Under the pieces are notes generated by a model that saw nothing but the letters and a program-made list of their open reading frames with translations, had not been told where the DNA came from and made no database searches. Below are positions 7,496 to 14,264 of a DNA stretch of 26,838 nt, piece after piece; within the stretch, counting starts at the first letter, position 1, and every line of letters starts with the position of its first letter. The stretch spans positions 1 through 26,838 of the forward strand of contig JBBECA010000046.1 in NCBI GenBank assembly GCA_040882055.1. Reading direction: 5' to 3'. Source of the DNA: Nitriliruptor sp040882055. Lineage in GTDB: Bacteria; Actinomycetota; Nitriliruptoria; Nitriliruptorales; Nitriliruptoraceae. A program made the position numbers and the translations under genes.

Positions 7496-7681
7496 ATGGC
7501 CAAGACCTCGAAGATCGTCCAGACCAAGCGCGGCGCGAAGTACGACGTGCAGAACTACACGCGCTGCGACCGTTGCGGCCGCCCGCGCGCCGTGTTCAAG
7601 CGTTTCAAGCTGTGCCGCGTGTGCTTCCGCGAGATGGCGCACGCTGGGGAGCTCCCCGGGATCCGCAAGGCCAGCTGGTAG
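7496..7681 (+). CDS. rpsN: 30S ribosomal protein S14, zinc-binding (type Z)
   Basis: This 61-aa short-form S14 has CDRC (Cys24, Cys27) and CRVC (Cys40, Cys43) zinc ligands and the typical FRELAH-like FREMAHAGELPGIRKASW end. The longer, zinc-independent S14 of about 100 aa lacks these cysteines, so this is the C+ type. S14 sits in the head of the 30S subunit. It follows rplE after one base. The downstream 203-nt spacer is highly structured. Confidence 0.97.
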   Translation: MAKTSKIVQTKRGAKYDVQNYTRCDRCGRPRAVFKRFKLCRVCFREMAHAGELPGIRKASW

Positions 7682-7722
7682 CCCGCTCCGGGTGCTGCTG
7701 CGCCTCCGGCTCGATCGCCGGT

Positions 7723-7795
7723 TCCGGGCGCCTGTACCCGCCCACCCGCGATGTCATCGTTCGGTCGCCTCCGGGCGCCGAGCCCGCCCACCCGC
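7723..7795 (+). repeat. Imperfect direct repeat in the rpsH leader (period 47 nt)
   Basis: TCCGGGCGCC-TGTA-CCCGCCCACCCGC (7723-7749) recurs as TCCGGGCGCC-GAG-CCCGCCCACCCGC (7770-7795). Both copies are preceded by a TCGCC segment. The second copy lies in the loop of the large stem at 7759-7819. The GGGCGC of either copy could pair with GCGCCC at 7800-7805. Confidence 0.75.
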
Positions 7796-7819
7796 CAATG
7801 CGCCCTACGGCGACCGAAC
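7759..7819 (+). promoter_or_regulatory. Structured leader of rpsH: 11-bp stem, 3x3 internal loop, 6-bp stem
   Basis: GTTCGGTCGCC (7759-7769) pairs perfectly with GGCGACCGAAC (7809-7819). After a symmetric internal loop (TCC at 7770-7772 opposite TAC at 7806-7808), GGGCGC (7773-7778) pairs with GCGCCC (7800-7805). This makes a 17-bp interrupted helix 65 nt before the rpsH start. S8, the product of rpsH, is the spc operon autoregulator in E. coli, where it binds a helix with a small internal loop. A similar role here is a hypothesis from position and shape. Confidence 0.6.
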
Positions 7820-7884
7820 TCACCATCAGTGAACAGACGGGGAAGTGCTGGTCTGCGGATCAGTAACCCCCAGGAGATGAACCC

Positions 7885-8283
7885 ATGACGATGACCGACC
7901 CTGTGGCGGACATGCTGACGCGTATCCGCAACGCGTCGATCGCCTACCACGACGCGGCGTCCATGCCGTCGTCGAAGGTCAAGGTGAACGTGGCCCGCAT
8001 CCTCGAGGAGGAGGGCTACATCACCGGCTACCGCGTCGAGGACACCTCGCCGCAGGCGACGCTGCACGTGACCATGAAGTACGGCCCGAACCGCGAACGC
8101 GTGATCGCCGGCCTGCGTCGCATCTCCAAGCCGGGGCTGCGCGTCTACGTCAAGCGCGACGAGATCCCCCGCGTGCTCGGTGGTCTCGGCGTCGCGATCC
8201 TGTCCACCAACGACGGCTTGATGACCGACCGCACCGCGCGCAGGGCTGGCGTGGGCGGCGAGGTCATCGCGTACGTCTGGTGA
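7885..8283 (+). CDS. rpsH: 30S ribosomal protein S8
   Basis: The 132-aa product starts MTMTDPVADMLTRIRNASIAYHD and ends with DRTARRAGVGGEVIAYVW, both diagnostic for S8. The ATG at 7885 is 8 nt after AGGAG (7872-7876); a second in-frame ATG at 7891 is less well spaced. S8 binds helix 21 of 16S rRNA and nucleates the platform. In E. coli it represses the spc operon by binding its own mRNA. The gene is followed after 9 nt by rplF. Confidence 0.97.
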   Translation: MTMTDPVADMLTRIRNASIAYHDAASMPSSKVKVNVARILEEEGYITGYRVEDTSPQATLHVTMKYGPNRERVIAGLRRISKPGLRVYVKRDEIPRVLGGLGVAILSTNDGLMTDRTARRAGVGGEVIAYVW

Positions 8284-8292
8284 GGAGCTGAC

Positions 8293-8835
8293 ATGTCCCG
8301 CATCGGAAAGAACCCCGTCCCCGTCCCCGACGGTGTCGACGTGTCCCTCGACGGCCTCACCGTGTCGGTGAAGGGCCCGAAGGGTGAGCTCACGCGCACC
8401 ATGCCCGAGGGCGTGTCGCTGAGCACGGACGACGACGGCGCCATCGTGGTGACCCCGGACGGCACCGAGCGTGTCCACCGGGCACGTTGGGGTCTGGTCC
8501 GTACCCTGGTCTCGAACATGGTCGAGGGTGTCACCGCCGGCTACGCCAAGAACCTCGAGCTGGTCGGCGTCGGGTACCGCGCCGCATCCAAGGGCTCGGA
8601 CGTCGAGCTCCAGGTCGGCTACAGCCACCCGGTGCTCATCGAGGCGCCGGAGGGCATCACCCTCAACGTGCCCCAGCCGACCCGCGTCGAGGTCAGCGGC
8701 ATCGACAAGGTGCTCGTCGGCCAGGTCGCAGCCAACATCCGCAAGGTCCGCCCGCCCGAGCCCTACAAGGGCAAGGGCATCAAGTACGAGGGCGAGATCG
8801 TCCGGCGCAAGGCCGGCAAGGCGGCTGGCCGGTAG
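8293..8835 (+). CDS. rplF: 50S ribosomal protein L6
   Basis: The 180-aa product starts MSRIGKNPVPVPDGVDVSLDGLTVSVKGPKGEL and carries the two related alpha/beta domains of L6. The second ends with the strongly conserved RPPEPYKGKGIKYEGEIVRRKAGKAAGR. L6 lies near the sarcin-ricin loop and factor-binding site. Length is typical. The start is preceded by TGAGGAGCTGAC, whose TGA is the rpsH stop. The next gene is 221 nt away, behind a hairpin- and repeat-rich leader. Confidence 0.97.
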   Translation: MSRIGKNPVPVPDGVDVSLDGLTVSVKGPKGELTRTMPEGVSLSTDDDGAIVVTPDGTERVHRARWGLVRTLVSNMVEGVTAGYAKNLELVGVGYRAASKGSDVELQVGYSHPVLIEAPEGITLNVPQPTRVEVSGIDKVLVGQVAANIRKVRPPEPYKGKGIKYEGEIVRRKAGKAAGR

Positions 8836-8858
8836 TAGGACAGCCACCGAGCACCACC

Positions 8859-8906
8859 CGGCGGTGCCACACCCGTGGTGCCGCCGCCCGGACCGACCGG
8901 TCCGGG
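8859..8906 (+). promoter_or_regulatory. Two back-to-back hairpins in the rplR leader
   Basis: CGGCGGTGCCAC (8859-8870) pairs with GTGGTGCCGCCG (8875-8886) as a 12-bp stem with two G-U wobbles and loop ACCC. With no spacer, CCCGGACC (8887-8894) pairs perfectly with GGTCCGGG (8899-8906) around GACC. They lie between the rplF stop and the tandem repeats, 150-200 nt before rplR. Either could terminate or pause transcription; neither has a T run. Confidence 0.55.
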
Positions 8907-8960
8907 CTCGTGGGCACCGCGACGCGGCCAGACCACACGGACCGGCCCCCGGTGCACGAC

Positions 8961-9031
8961 GAGGAAGCGCCCCGAGCCCGAGGCGACACGAGGAAGCGCC
9001 CCGAGCCCGAGGCGACACGAGGACCCGCCCC
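8961..9031 (+). repeat. 29-bp tandem repeat in the rplR leader (2 identical copies plus a degenerate third)
   Basis: Copies at 8961-8989 and 8990-9018 are identical. A third, matching at about 20 of 29 positions, runs from 9019 into the ribosome binding site. Each unit holds GAGGA, a short hairpin CGCCCCG-AGCC-CGAGGCG (one C-A mismatch) and GCGACAC. The hairpin core matches 20 of 21 bases with 14109-14129 in the rpmJ leader. Confidence 0.85.
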
Positions 9032-9056
9032 GGACCGGGGCGAACAGGAGGACCCA

Positions 9057-9419
9057 GTGCAGGTCAGCAAGAAGCGCGAGGCGCGTCGGCGCCGTCACCA
9101 GCGCAGCCGCAAGACCGTCCGCGGGACCGCGACGAAGCCGCGCCTGTCGGTCTACCGCTCCAACACCAACATCTACGCCCAGCTGATCGACGACACCGCG
9201 GGCAACACGCTCGTCGCCGCGTCGTCGCGCGAATCGGGTGTCGAGGCCAGCGACGACGGCGGCAAGACCGACGCCGCGCGTCAGGTCGGCAAGCTCATCG
9301 GTGAACGCGCCGTCGAGCAGGGCATCACCGCCGTGGTCTTCGACCGTGGTGGCAACCGCTACGCCGGCCGCGTCGCCGCCCTCGCCGAGGGTGCGCGCGA
9401 CGCCGGTCTCCAGTTCTGA
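9057..9419 (+). CDS. rplR: 50S ribosomal protein L18
   Basis: The product is 120 aa, starting at GTG (QVSKKREARRRRHQRSRKTVRGTATKPRLSVYRSNTNIYAQLIDD). The basic N-terminus, RLSVYRSNTNIYAQLIDD and the C-terminal FDRGGNRYAGRVAALAEGARDAGLQF are the L18 signature. AGGAGG at 9046-9051 sits 5 nt before the GTG; the frame is open further upstream, but that stretch is the repeat-rich leader and does not resemble L18. L18 escorts 5S rRNA into the 50S subunit with L5. It ends 29 nt before rpsE. Confidence 0.95.
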   Translation: MQVSKKREARRRRHQRSRKTVRGTATKPRLSVYRSNTNIYAQLIDDTAGNTLVAASSRESGVEASDDGGKTDAARQVGKLIGERAVEQGITAVVFDRGGNRYAGRVAALAEGARDAGLQF

Positions 9420-9420
9420 C

Positions 9421-9440
9421 GCGCTAGCGCGACACGAGGA
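9421..9440 (+). promoter_or_regulatory. Palindrome plus GACACGAGGA before rpsE
   Basis: The perfect palindrome GCGCTAGCGC (9421-9430) is followed directly by GACACGAGGA (9431-9440), which contains the rpsE Shine-Dalgarno sequence. The 12-mer GCGACACGAGGA is shared exactly with the tandem repeats ahead of rplR, where it also follows a hairpin arm. Confidence 0.45.
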
Positions 9441-9448
9441 GTCTCATC

Positions 9449-10042
9449 ATGGCAGGACCCAACAACCGCGGTGGCGGCGGCCCGGGCCGCGGCCGAGGCC
9501 GCGACAACCAGCGTGGCGGCGGTCGTCAGCAGGAGCAGTTCGACGAGCGCGTCGTCGCCATCAACCGCGTCTCCAAGGTCGTCAAGGGTGGTCGACGCTT
9601 CCAGTTCACCGCCCTCGTCGTCGTCGGTGACGGCAAGGGGATGGTCGGCGTCGGACACGGCAAGGCCAAGGAGGTGCAGTCGGCGATCCAGAAGGGTGTC
9701 GAGGAGGCCAAGAAGAACTTCTTCAAGGTCCCGATGGTGGGCAACACCATCGTGCACCCGGTCGTCGGTCGCGCCGGAGCCGGTCGCGTGATGCTGAAGC
9801 CGGCAGCGCCCGGTACCGGTGTCATCGCCGGTGGCCCCGTCCGCGCCGTCATCGAGGCCGCCGGGATCAGCGACCTGCTCGCCAAGTCCCTCGGTACCGC
9901 CAACCCGATCAACGTCGTGCACGCGACGGTGGCCGGGCTGCAGTCGCAGCGGTCGGCACACGCCATCGCCGCGCTCCGCGACAAGGCCGTCGAGGACGTC
10001 GCACCGAAGGCGATGCTCGAGACCATGCGCGGGGGTGCCTGA
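9449..10042 (+). CDS. rpsE: 30S ribosomal protein S5
   Basis: The 197-aa product begins with about 30 Gly/Arg-rich residues (MAGPNNRGGGGPGRGRGRDN...), then the double-stranded RNA-binding S5 domain (RVVAINRVSKVVKGGRRFQFTALVVVGDGKG) and the C-terminal domain with APGTGVIAGGPVRAVIEAAGI. S5 is involved in decoding accuracy and helicase activity at the mRNA entry. N-terminal extensions are common in actinobacterial S5. Its TGA overlaps the rpmD ATG by one base. Confidence 0.96.
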   Translation: MAGPNNRGGGGPGRGRGRDNQRGGGRQQEQFDERVVAINRVSKVVKGGRRFQFTALVVVGDGKGMVGVGHGKAKEVQSAIQKGVEEAKKNFFKVPMVGNTIVHPVVGRAGAGRVMLKPAAPGTGVIAGGPVRAVIEAAGISDLLAKSLGTANPINVVHATVAGLQSQRSAHAIAALRDKAVEDVAPKAMLETMRGGA

Positions 10043-10230
10043 TGGCCTCCACCCTCAAGATCACCCAGACCCGGTCGGTCATCGGTCGCCCGCAGGACCA
10101 GCGTGACACCGTGCGTTCGCTCGGTCTCAAGCGGATCCGCCACACCGTGACCCAGCCGGACCGCCCCGAGATCCGCGGCATGCTCAAGAAGGTGCCGCAC
10201 CTCGTGACCTTCGAGGAGGTGGACGCGTGA
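10042..10230 (+). CDS. rpmD: 50S ribosomal protein L30
   Basis: This 62-aa protein shows LKITQTRSVIGRPQDQRDTVRSLGLKRIRHTVTQPDRPEIRGMLKKVPHLVTFEEV, the full bacterial L30 fold with its GRPxxQRxTVRxLGLK motif. Length is typical. It is joined to rpsE (TGATG) and to rplO (GTGA), so the three are likely translated in a coupled manner. Confidence 0.97.
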   Translation: MASTLKITQTRSVIGRPQDQRDTVRSLGLKRIRHTVTQPDRPEIRGMLKKVPHLVTFEEVDA

Positions 10231-10658
10231 AGCTCCATCACCTGAAGCCCGCAGAGGGTTCCAAGCACACCAAGAAGCGCGTCGGTCGTGGTGACCGCGG
10301 CAAGGGCGGCAAGACCGCCGGTCGTGGTACCAAGGGCACGGGCGCGCGCGGCACCGTCCCCGCCGGGTTCGAGGGCGGTCAGATGCCCATGATCCGGCGC
10401 CAGCCGAAGGCCCCCGGGTTCAACAACCCGAACAAGGTCTACTTCCACGTCATCAACGTGGCCAAGCTCGAAGCATCGTTCGAGGCTGGTGACGAGGTCA
10501 CGTCCGAGACCCTGCGGGCCAAGGGCCTCGTCGGTGCCAAGGGCCCGGTCAAGGTCCTCGGGAACGGCGAGCTGTCCAAGTCGCTGACCGTGGATGTCGA
10601 CGCCATCTCGGCGACCGCCGCCGACAAGATCGCCGCCGCCGGGGGCACCGTCCGCTGA
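10227..10658 (+). CDS. rplO: 50S ribosomal protein L15
   Basis: The 143-aa product starts at GTG (KLHHLKPAEGSKHTKKRVGRGDRGKGGKTAGRGTKGTGAR). The glycine-rich, basic N-terminal arm and FEGGQMPMIRRQPKAPGF are diagnostic for L15. The C-terminal alpha/beta domain ends ADKIAAAGGTVR. L15 is a late-assembly protein bound to several 23S domains. The start lies within the rpmD stop. A 144-nt leader separates it from secY. Confidence 0.96.
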   Translation: MKLHHLKPAEGSKHTKKRVGRGDRGKGGKTAGRGTKGTGARGTVPAGFEGGQMPMIRRQPKAPGFNNPNKVYFHVINVAKLEASFEAGDEVTSETLRAKGLVGAKGPVKVLGNGELSKSLTVDVDAISATAADKIAAAGGTVR

Positions 10659-10663
10659 CGGGC

Positions 10664-10669
10664 TACGCT
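10664..10669 (+). promoter_or_regulatory. Possible -10 box (TACGCT) for secY
   Basis: GGGCTACGCTCCTG, 6 nt after the rplO stop, matches the TA(C/G)(C/G)CTC motif seen before infA, rplM, glmM, the CBS protein and glmS. No -35 hexamer is evident at 17-18 nt. A start near 10675 would put a hairpin at the RNA 5' end. Confidence 0.3.
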
Positions 10670-10675
10670 CCTGCA

Positions 10676-10749
10676 CCCCCGACGCCTCTCGGCCGGTCGT
10701 CGGGGGCCCGGCGGGGCGACGGGTGGCACCGGGGGGAGCGAGTTCCCCC
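10676..10749 (+). promoter_or_regulatory. Two hairpins in the rplO-secY spacer
   Basis: CCCCCGACG (10676-10684) is the exact inverse of CGTCGGGGG (10698-10706), with a 13-nt loop. Further on, GGGGGA (10732-10737) pairs with TCCCCC (10744-10749) around GCGAGT. The first could be a U-less terminator for the ribosomal genes or the 5' hairpin of a separate secY transcript. Confidence 0.5.
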
Positions 10750-10802
10750 TCCGCGGACCGCCTCATCGCACCCCGCCGGCTTCAGCCGCCGACGAGGTCC
10801 CC

Positions 10803-12098
10803 ATGCTCCGCGCGTTCGTCAACGCCTTCAAGATCCCCGACCTGCGACGCAAGCTGCTGTTCACGCTGGCGATGATCGCCGTGTACCGGATCGGGGCCTG
10901 GATCCCCGTCCCGGGCGTGAACGTCGACCTGCTGCGCCAGGCCACCGGTGTCGGTGAAGCCGCCAACATCGTCGGCATCGTCAACGTCTTCGCCGGCGGT
11001 GCGCTGCAGCAGATGGCGGTCTTCGCCCTCGGGATCATGCCGTACATCACCGCCAGCATCATCATGCAGCTGCTCGCGGTGGTCATCCCCAAGCTCGAGA
11101 CCCTCCAACGCGAGGGCGAGCAAGGGCGGCGCAAGATCACCCAGTACACCCGGTACGTGACGGTCGCGCTCGCCGTGCTCCAGGCCACCGGTCTGGTGAC
11201 CCTCGCGAGGAACGGTGCCGCCTTCGGCGAGAACGTCGTGCTCGGCGGGACCTGGACGGTCGTGCTGATCGTCATCACCCTCACCGCCGGTACGGCGCTG
11301 ATCATGTGGCTCGGGGAGCTCATCACCCAGCGCGGCGTCGGTAACGGGATGTCGCTGCTGATCTTCGTGTCGATCATCAGCCAGTTCCCCTCGCAGTTCC
11401 AGTCCGTCCGCATCGAGAAGCAGGCGGGCTCGTCGTTCGGGGGCTGGGAGTGGATCGGCGCGCTGCTGCTGCTCGGCGCCTTCCTCTGCGTCGCGGTCGT
11501 GTTCATGGAGCAGGGCCAGCGCCGGATCCCGGTGCAGTACGCCCGGCGCCAGGTCGGCCGGCGCAGCTACGGCGGGCAGTCGACCTACATCCCGCTCAAG
11601 GTGAACCAGTCGGGCGTCATCCCGGTCATCTTCGCCTCGTCGCTGCTGTACCTGCCGGGCCTGTTCGGGCAGATCAGCGGCATCACCGCGGTGCAGAACT
11701 TCGTCACCACCTACCTCGAGGACCCCGGCAGCTGGGTCTTCATCGTGACCTTCGCGGCGATGACCATCTTCTTCGCCTACTTCTACACCGCGATCGCGTT
11801 CAACCCGGTCGAGGTCGCCGACAACATGAAACGGTACGGCGGCTTCATCCCCGGGATCCGTCCGGGTCGTCAGACGGCCGAGTACCTCGACCGCGTCCTG
11901 ACGCGCATCACGCTGCCGGGCTCGCTCTACCTCGCCGCCATCTCGGTCATCCCGTTCATCTTCCTCGCCGTCGCCGACATCCCCTCCTTCCCGCTCGGTG
12001 GCGTGTCGCTGCTGATCATGGTCGGCGTCGGCCTCGAGACCATGAAGCAGATCGAGTCGCAACTGATGCAGCGCAACTACGAGGGGTTCATCAGCTGA
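10803..12098 (+). CDS. secY: Protein translocase subunit SecY
   Basis: The 431-aa product is an integral membrane protein with about ten hydrophobic segments, the usual SecY topology and length. Recognisable stretches are MLRAFVNAFKIPDLRRKLLFTLAMIAVYRIGAWIPVPGVN, the cytoplasmic loop KLETLQREGEQGRRKITQYTRY, GQRRIPVQYARR...STYIPLKVNQSGVIPVIFASS, and the C5 loop GGFIPGIRPGRQTAEYLDRVLTRITLPGSLYLA that contacts SecA and ribosome. SecY forms the protein-conducting channel with SecE and SecG, which are not in this window. GAGG at 10794-10797 precedes the ATG. adk follows after 48 nt. Confidence 0.97.
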   Translation: MLRAFVNAFKIPDLRRKLLFTLAMIAVYRIGAWIPVPGVNVDLLRQATGVGEAANIVGIVNVFAGGALQQMAVFALGIMPYITASIIMQLLAVVIPKLETLQREGEQGRRKITQYTRYVTVALAVLQATGLVTLARNGAAFGENVVLGGTWTVVLIVITLTAGTALIMWLGELITQRGVGNGMSLLIFVSIISQFPSQFQSVRIEKQAGSSFGGWEWIGALLLLGAFLCVAVVFMEQGQRRIPVQYARRQVGRRSYGGQSTYIPLKVNQSGVIPVIFASSLLYLPGLFGQISGITAVQNFVTTYLEDPGSWVFIVTFAAMTIFFAYFYTAIAFNPVEVADNMKRYGGFIPGIRPGRQTAEYLDRVLTRITLPGSLYLAAISVIPFIFLAVADIPSFPLGGVSLLIMVGVGLETMKQIESQLMQRNYEGFIS

Positions 12099-12146
12099 CC
12101 GCCGTTACGCGCCGGTGACCACCGGTCGACACGAAGGGCCAACGAC

Positions 12147-12812
12147 GTGCGAACCATCCTGCTCGGACCTCCCGGCGCCGGCAAGGGCACCCAGGCGGCC
12201 AAGATCGTGGCGGCCTACCACGTCCCGCACATCTCCACCGGCGACATCCTGCGCGCCAACGTGAAGGCGGGCACGCCGCTCGGGGCCGAGGCCAAGCGGT
12301 TCATGGACGCGGGTGACCTCGTCCCGGACGAGGTCATCATCGGCATGGTGGGGGAGCGGCTCAGCGAGCCCGACGCCGCCGGGGGGTTCCTCTTCGACGG
12401 CTTCCCGCGGACCGTCCCGCAGGCCGAGGCGCTCGACGCGCTGCTCTCCGAGCGCGGCGCCCCGCTCGACGTGGTCCTCGAGCTGGTGGTCGACCACGAC
12501 GAGGTCGTGCGGCGGCTCACCGGCCGGCGGACGTGCTCCGGCTGCGGCCGGATCTACCAGATGGAGTCCGAACCGCCCGAGACCGAGGGCGTCTGCGACG
12601 CCTGCGGAGGTGAGCTCCAGCAGCGTGCCGATGACACCGAGGACGTGGTGCGCAACCGCCTCGAGGTCTACAACGAACAGACCGCGCCGCTGGTGGCCTT
12701 CTACGACGCGCGCGGTGAGCTGCGCCGCATCGAGGCCGTCGGCAGCGTCGACCAGGTCACCGCCCGGGCGATGGAGACCCTCGAAGAGGTCGCCGGACCC
12801 CCGACCAGCTGA
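12147..12812 (+). CDS. adk: Adenylate kinase (zinc-lid type)
   Basis: The 221-aa product starts at GTG (RTILLGPPGAGKGTQAAKIV), with GAAGGG upstream. It has the P-loop GPPGAGKGT (residues 7-15), AMP-site DGFPRT at 84-89, and a long lid with Cys130, Cys133, Cys150 and Cys153, the four-cysteine zinc-binding form. It interconverts ATP + AMP and 2 ADP in the cytoplasm. The NRLEVY and T-APL-FY segments complete the signature. secY-adk-map is the standard actinobacterial order; map follows after 7 nt. Confidence 0.97.
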   Translation: MRTILLGPPGAGKGTQAAKIVAAYHVPHISTGDILRANVKAGTPLGAEAKRFMDAGDLVPDEVIIGMVGERLSEPDAAGGFLFDGFPRTVPQAEALDALLSERGAPLDVVLELVVDHDEVVRRLTGRRTCSGCGRIYQMESEPPETEGVCDACGGELQQRADDTEDVVRNRLEVYNEQTAPLVAFYDARGELRRIEAVGSVDQVTARAMETLEEVAGPPTS

Positions 12813-12819
12813 GCCGGCC

Positions 12820-13620
12820 GTGATCATCCGCAAGTCCCGCGAGGAGATCGCTCGGATGGCGCGGGCCGGTGCGGTGGTCGCCGCGGCGCACGAGGAGGTC
12901 GCGGCGCGGCTCGCCCCCGGGATGAGCACGCTCGAGCTCGACCGGATCGCCGAGGAGGTCATCACCAAGCACGGCGCCGTGCCCTCGTTCAAGGGCTACC
13001 GCGGCTTCCCCGCGACGCTGTGCACCTCGCCCGATGACCGCATCGTCCACGGCATCCCCTCGGCCGATGTGGTGCTCGAGGAGGGGTGCGTCCTCTCCAT
13101 CGACTGCGGCGCCGTCGTCGAGGGCTTCCACGGTGATTCGGCCGTCACCTGGATCGTCGGCGGGGACGACACCGTCGCCCCCGAGGTGGCGCAGCTGGTC
13201 AGCGAGACCCGACGCGGGATGTGGGCCGGGCTCCGCCAGGTCGTCGATGGCAACCGTCTCGGGGACGTCGGCGCCGCCATCGAGGCGGTCGCCGCCGAGC
13301 ACGGCTACGGGCTCGTGCGGGAGTACGTCGGTCACGGCATCGGTCGCGCGCTCCACGAGGACCCGTCGGTGCCGAACTACGGCACCGCGGGCCGCGGCTC
13401 CAAGCTCGCCCCGGGGTGGGTCATCGCCGTCGAACCGATGTTCAACCTCGGCGGCGACCACACGCGGACGTTGGACGACGGCTGGACCGTGGTGACCGCG
13501 GATGGGTCGCTGTCGGCCCACTGGGAGCACACCATCGCCATCACCGACGACGGCCCCGTGGTGCTGACCGCACGCTCGGACGAACCCTCGCACCTCGGCG
13601 CCGATGCGCCGGTCGCGTGA
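12820..13620 (+). CDS. map: Type I methionine aminopeptidase
   Basis: The 266-aa product starts at GTG (IIRKSREEIARMARAGAVVAAAHEEV). The five metal ligands are in place: Asp95 (SIDCG), Asp106 (HGDSA), His172 (GHGIG), Glu205 (AVEPMF) and Glu236 (HWEHT), with substrate-site His77 and His179. It removes N-terminal methionine from nascent proteins in the cytoplasm. No good Shine-Dalgarno sequence is seen in the 7-nt gap after adk, so translation is probably coupled to adk. The first residues align with the family start. The C-terminal ~10 residues are variable. Confidence 0.96.
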   Translation: MIIRKSREEIARMARAGAVVAAAHEEVAARLAPGMSTLELDRIAEEVITKHGAVPSFKGYRGFPATLCTSPDDRIVHGIPSADVVLEEGCVLSIDCGAVVEGFHGDSAVTWIVGGDDTVAPEVAQLVSETRRGMWAGLRQVVDGNRLGDVGAAIEAVAAEHGYGLVREYVGHGIGRALHEDPSVPNYGTAGRGSKLAPGWVIAVEPMFNLGGDHTRTLDDGWTVVTADGSLSAHWEHTIAITDDGPVVLTARSDEPSHLGADAPVA

Positions 13621-13633
13621 CCGCGCGGCGAGG

Positions 13634-13651
13634 GGCACGGGTTGCCGTGCC
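13634..13651 (+). terminator. Hairpin after map, overlapping the infA -35 region
   Basis: GGCACGG (13634-13640) is the inverse of CCGTGCC (13645-13651) with loop GTTG. Weaker outer GCGCG/CGCGC pairing is possible. It starts 14 nt after the map stop, where a terminator would be expected. Its loop and right arm contain the TTGCCG proposed as -35 of infA, so the same bases may serve both purposes. Confidence 0.4.
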
Positions 13652-13671
13652 GCGCGCTCGGTGGGTACGCT
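13642..13671 (+). promoter_or_regulatory. Candidate promoter of infA (TTGCCG - 18 nt - TACGCT)
   Basis: TTGCCG (13642-13647) and TACGCT (13666-13671) are separated by 18 nt, a good match to a housekeeping actinobacterial promoter (TTGnnn/TAnnnT). The start would fall near 13678, about 130 nt before the infA GTG. The same spacing and -10 type occur before rplM. Confidence 0.5.
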
Positions 13672-13679
13672 CTGCGGAC

Positions 13680-13777
13680 GCCCTGCCGGTGGCAGGGCTT
13701 CGTCACGTCCCACCCTCGGACCTGCGCCCTGTCGCGCGCGCTCGATCGGGTGGCTCCGATCGCCTCCGGGTGATCGG
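13680..13777 (+). promoter_or_regulatory. Hairpins in the infA 5' leader
   Basis: GCCCTGCC (13680-13687) pairs exactly with GGCAGGGC (13691-13698) around GGT, starting within a few bases of the predicted transcript start. A second hairpin, CCGATC (13756-13761) with GATCGG (13772-13777), lies closer to the gene. Position suggests a 5' stability or control element; function is unknown. Confidence 0.45.
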
Positions 13778-13807
13778 CGTGACCTCAGCATCGACCGCGG
13801 AGCGAGT

Positions 13808-14029
13808 GTGAGCGAGAAGGAAGAGTCCATCCAGGTGGAGGGCGTCGTCACCGAGGCCCTCCCCAACACGCAGTTCCGGGTGGAGCTCGAGAACGGCCAC
13901 AACGTGCTCGCCCACATCTCCGGCAAGATGCGGATGCACTACATCAGGATCCTGCCGGGCGACAAGGTGGTCGTGGAGCTCTCGCCCTACGACCTCACCC
14001 GCGGTCGCATCACCTACCGCTACAAGTAA
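13808..14029 (+). CDS. infA: Translation initiation factor IF-1
   Basis: The 73-aa product starts at GTG (SEKEESIQVEGVVTEALPNTQFRVELENGHNVLAHISGKMRMHYIRILPGDKVVVELSPYDLTRGRITYRYK). It is a complete S1-type OB fold of normal IF-1 length with the conserved G-MR-HYIRI-PGD-V segment. IF-1 occupies the ribosomal A site during initiation and aids IF-2 and IF-3. GGAG at 13799-13802 lies 5 nt before the GTG. A 187-nt leader with its own candidate promoter separates it from map. Confidence 0.97.
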   Translation: MSEKEESIQVEGVVTEALPNTQFRVELENGHNVLAHISGKMRMHYIRILPGDKVVVELSPYDLTRGRITYRYK

Positions 14030-14108
14030 GCCGCACCGAGCAGGTCGACAACGCGGTACGCCCCAGCGCGTGCCGCCACAGACAGGCTGGCCGCCCCCGA
14101 CCCGATCC

Positions 14109-14168
14109 GCGCCCCGAGCGCGAGGCGACCCGGATCCGTCTCCGAGCGCCCCGAGCGCCAGGTCACAC
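14109..14168 (+). repeat. Two copies of the rplR-type hairpin repeat in the rpmJ leader
   Basis: Copy A (14109-14129) contains CGCCCCG-AGCG-CGAGGCG and differs from the rplR-leader repeat core at one of 21 positions. Copy B (14146-14168) begins with the same GCGCCCCGAGC and ends AGG-TC-ACAC, matching 19 of 23. The two are separated by 16 nt. The hairpin arms are intact in copy A and disrupted in copy B. Confidence 0.75.
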
Positions 14169-14194
14169 GGGCACGCGGGCTGGCCCTGGGGTGA

Positions 14195-14213
14195 GGCCCG
14201 GCACGACCGGGCC
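14195..14213 (+). promoter_or_regulatory. 7-bp hairpin in the infA-rpmJ spacer
   Basis: GGCCCGG (14195-14201) pairs exactly with CCGGGCC (14207-14213) around loop CACGA. It lies 51 nt before the rpmJ start in a 235-nt spacer that otherwise holds the two repeat copies above. I see no clear promoter in this spacer. Confidence 0.4.
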
Positions 14214-14264
14214 CCACACCGCGGACGACCACCCGGGTCGTTCGAACCGCCGAAGGAGCACGAC

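Noticed and set aside
7555..9018. Long minus-strand frame (487 codons) opposite rpsN-rpsH-rplF
   Set aside because: Shadow of three ribosomal genes; no family motif or ribosome binding site was seen.
8961..9031. Possible CRISPR array (29-bp repeats)
   Set aside because: The units are directly adjacent with no spacers, only two are exact, and no cas genes are nearby; it is a simple tandem repeat.
10782..12062. Minus-strand frame (426 codons) opposite secY
   Set aside because: Composition (Asp/His/Arg/Glu repeats) is the mirror of hydrophobic codons of secY; no independent evidence of coding.
12313..12819. A single protein fusing an adk-overlapping frame with map
   Set aside because: The first 169 codons are the +1 shadow of adk; map starts at GTG 12820 with the family N-terminus.
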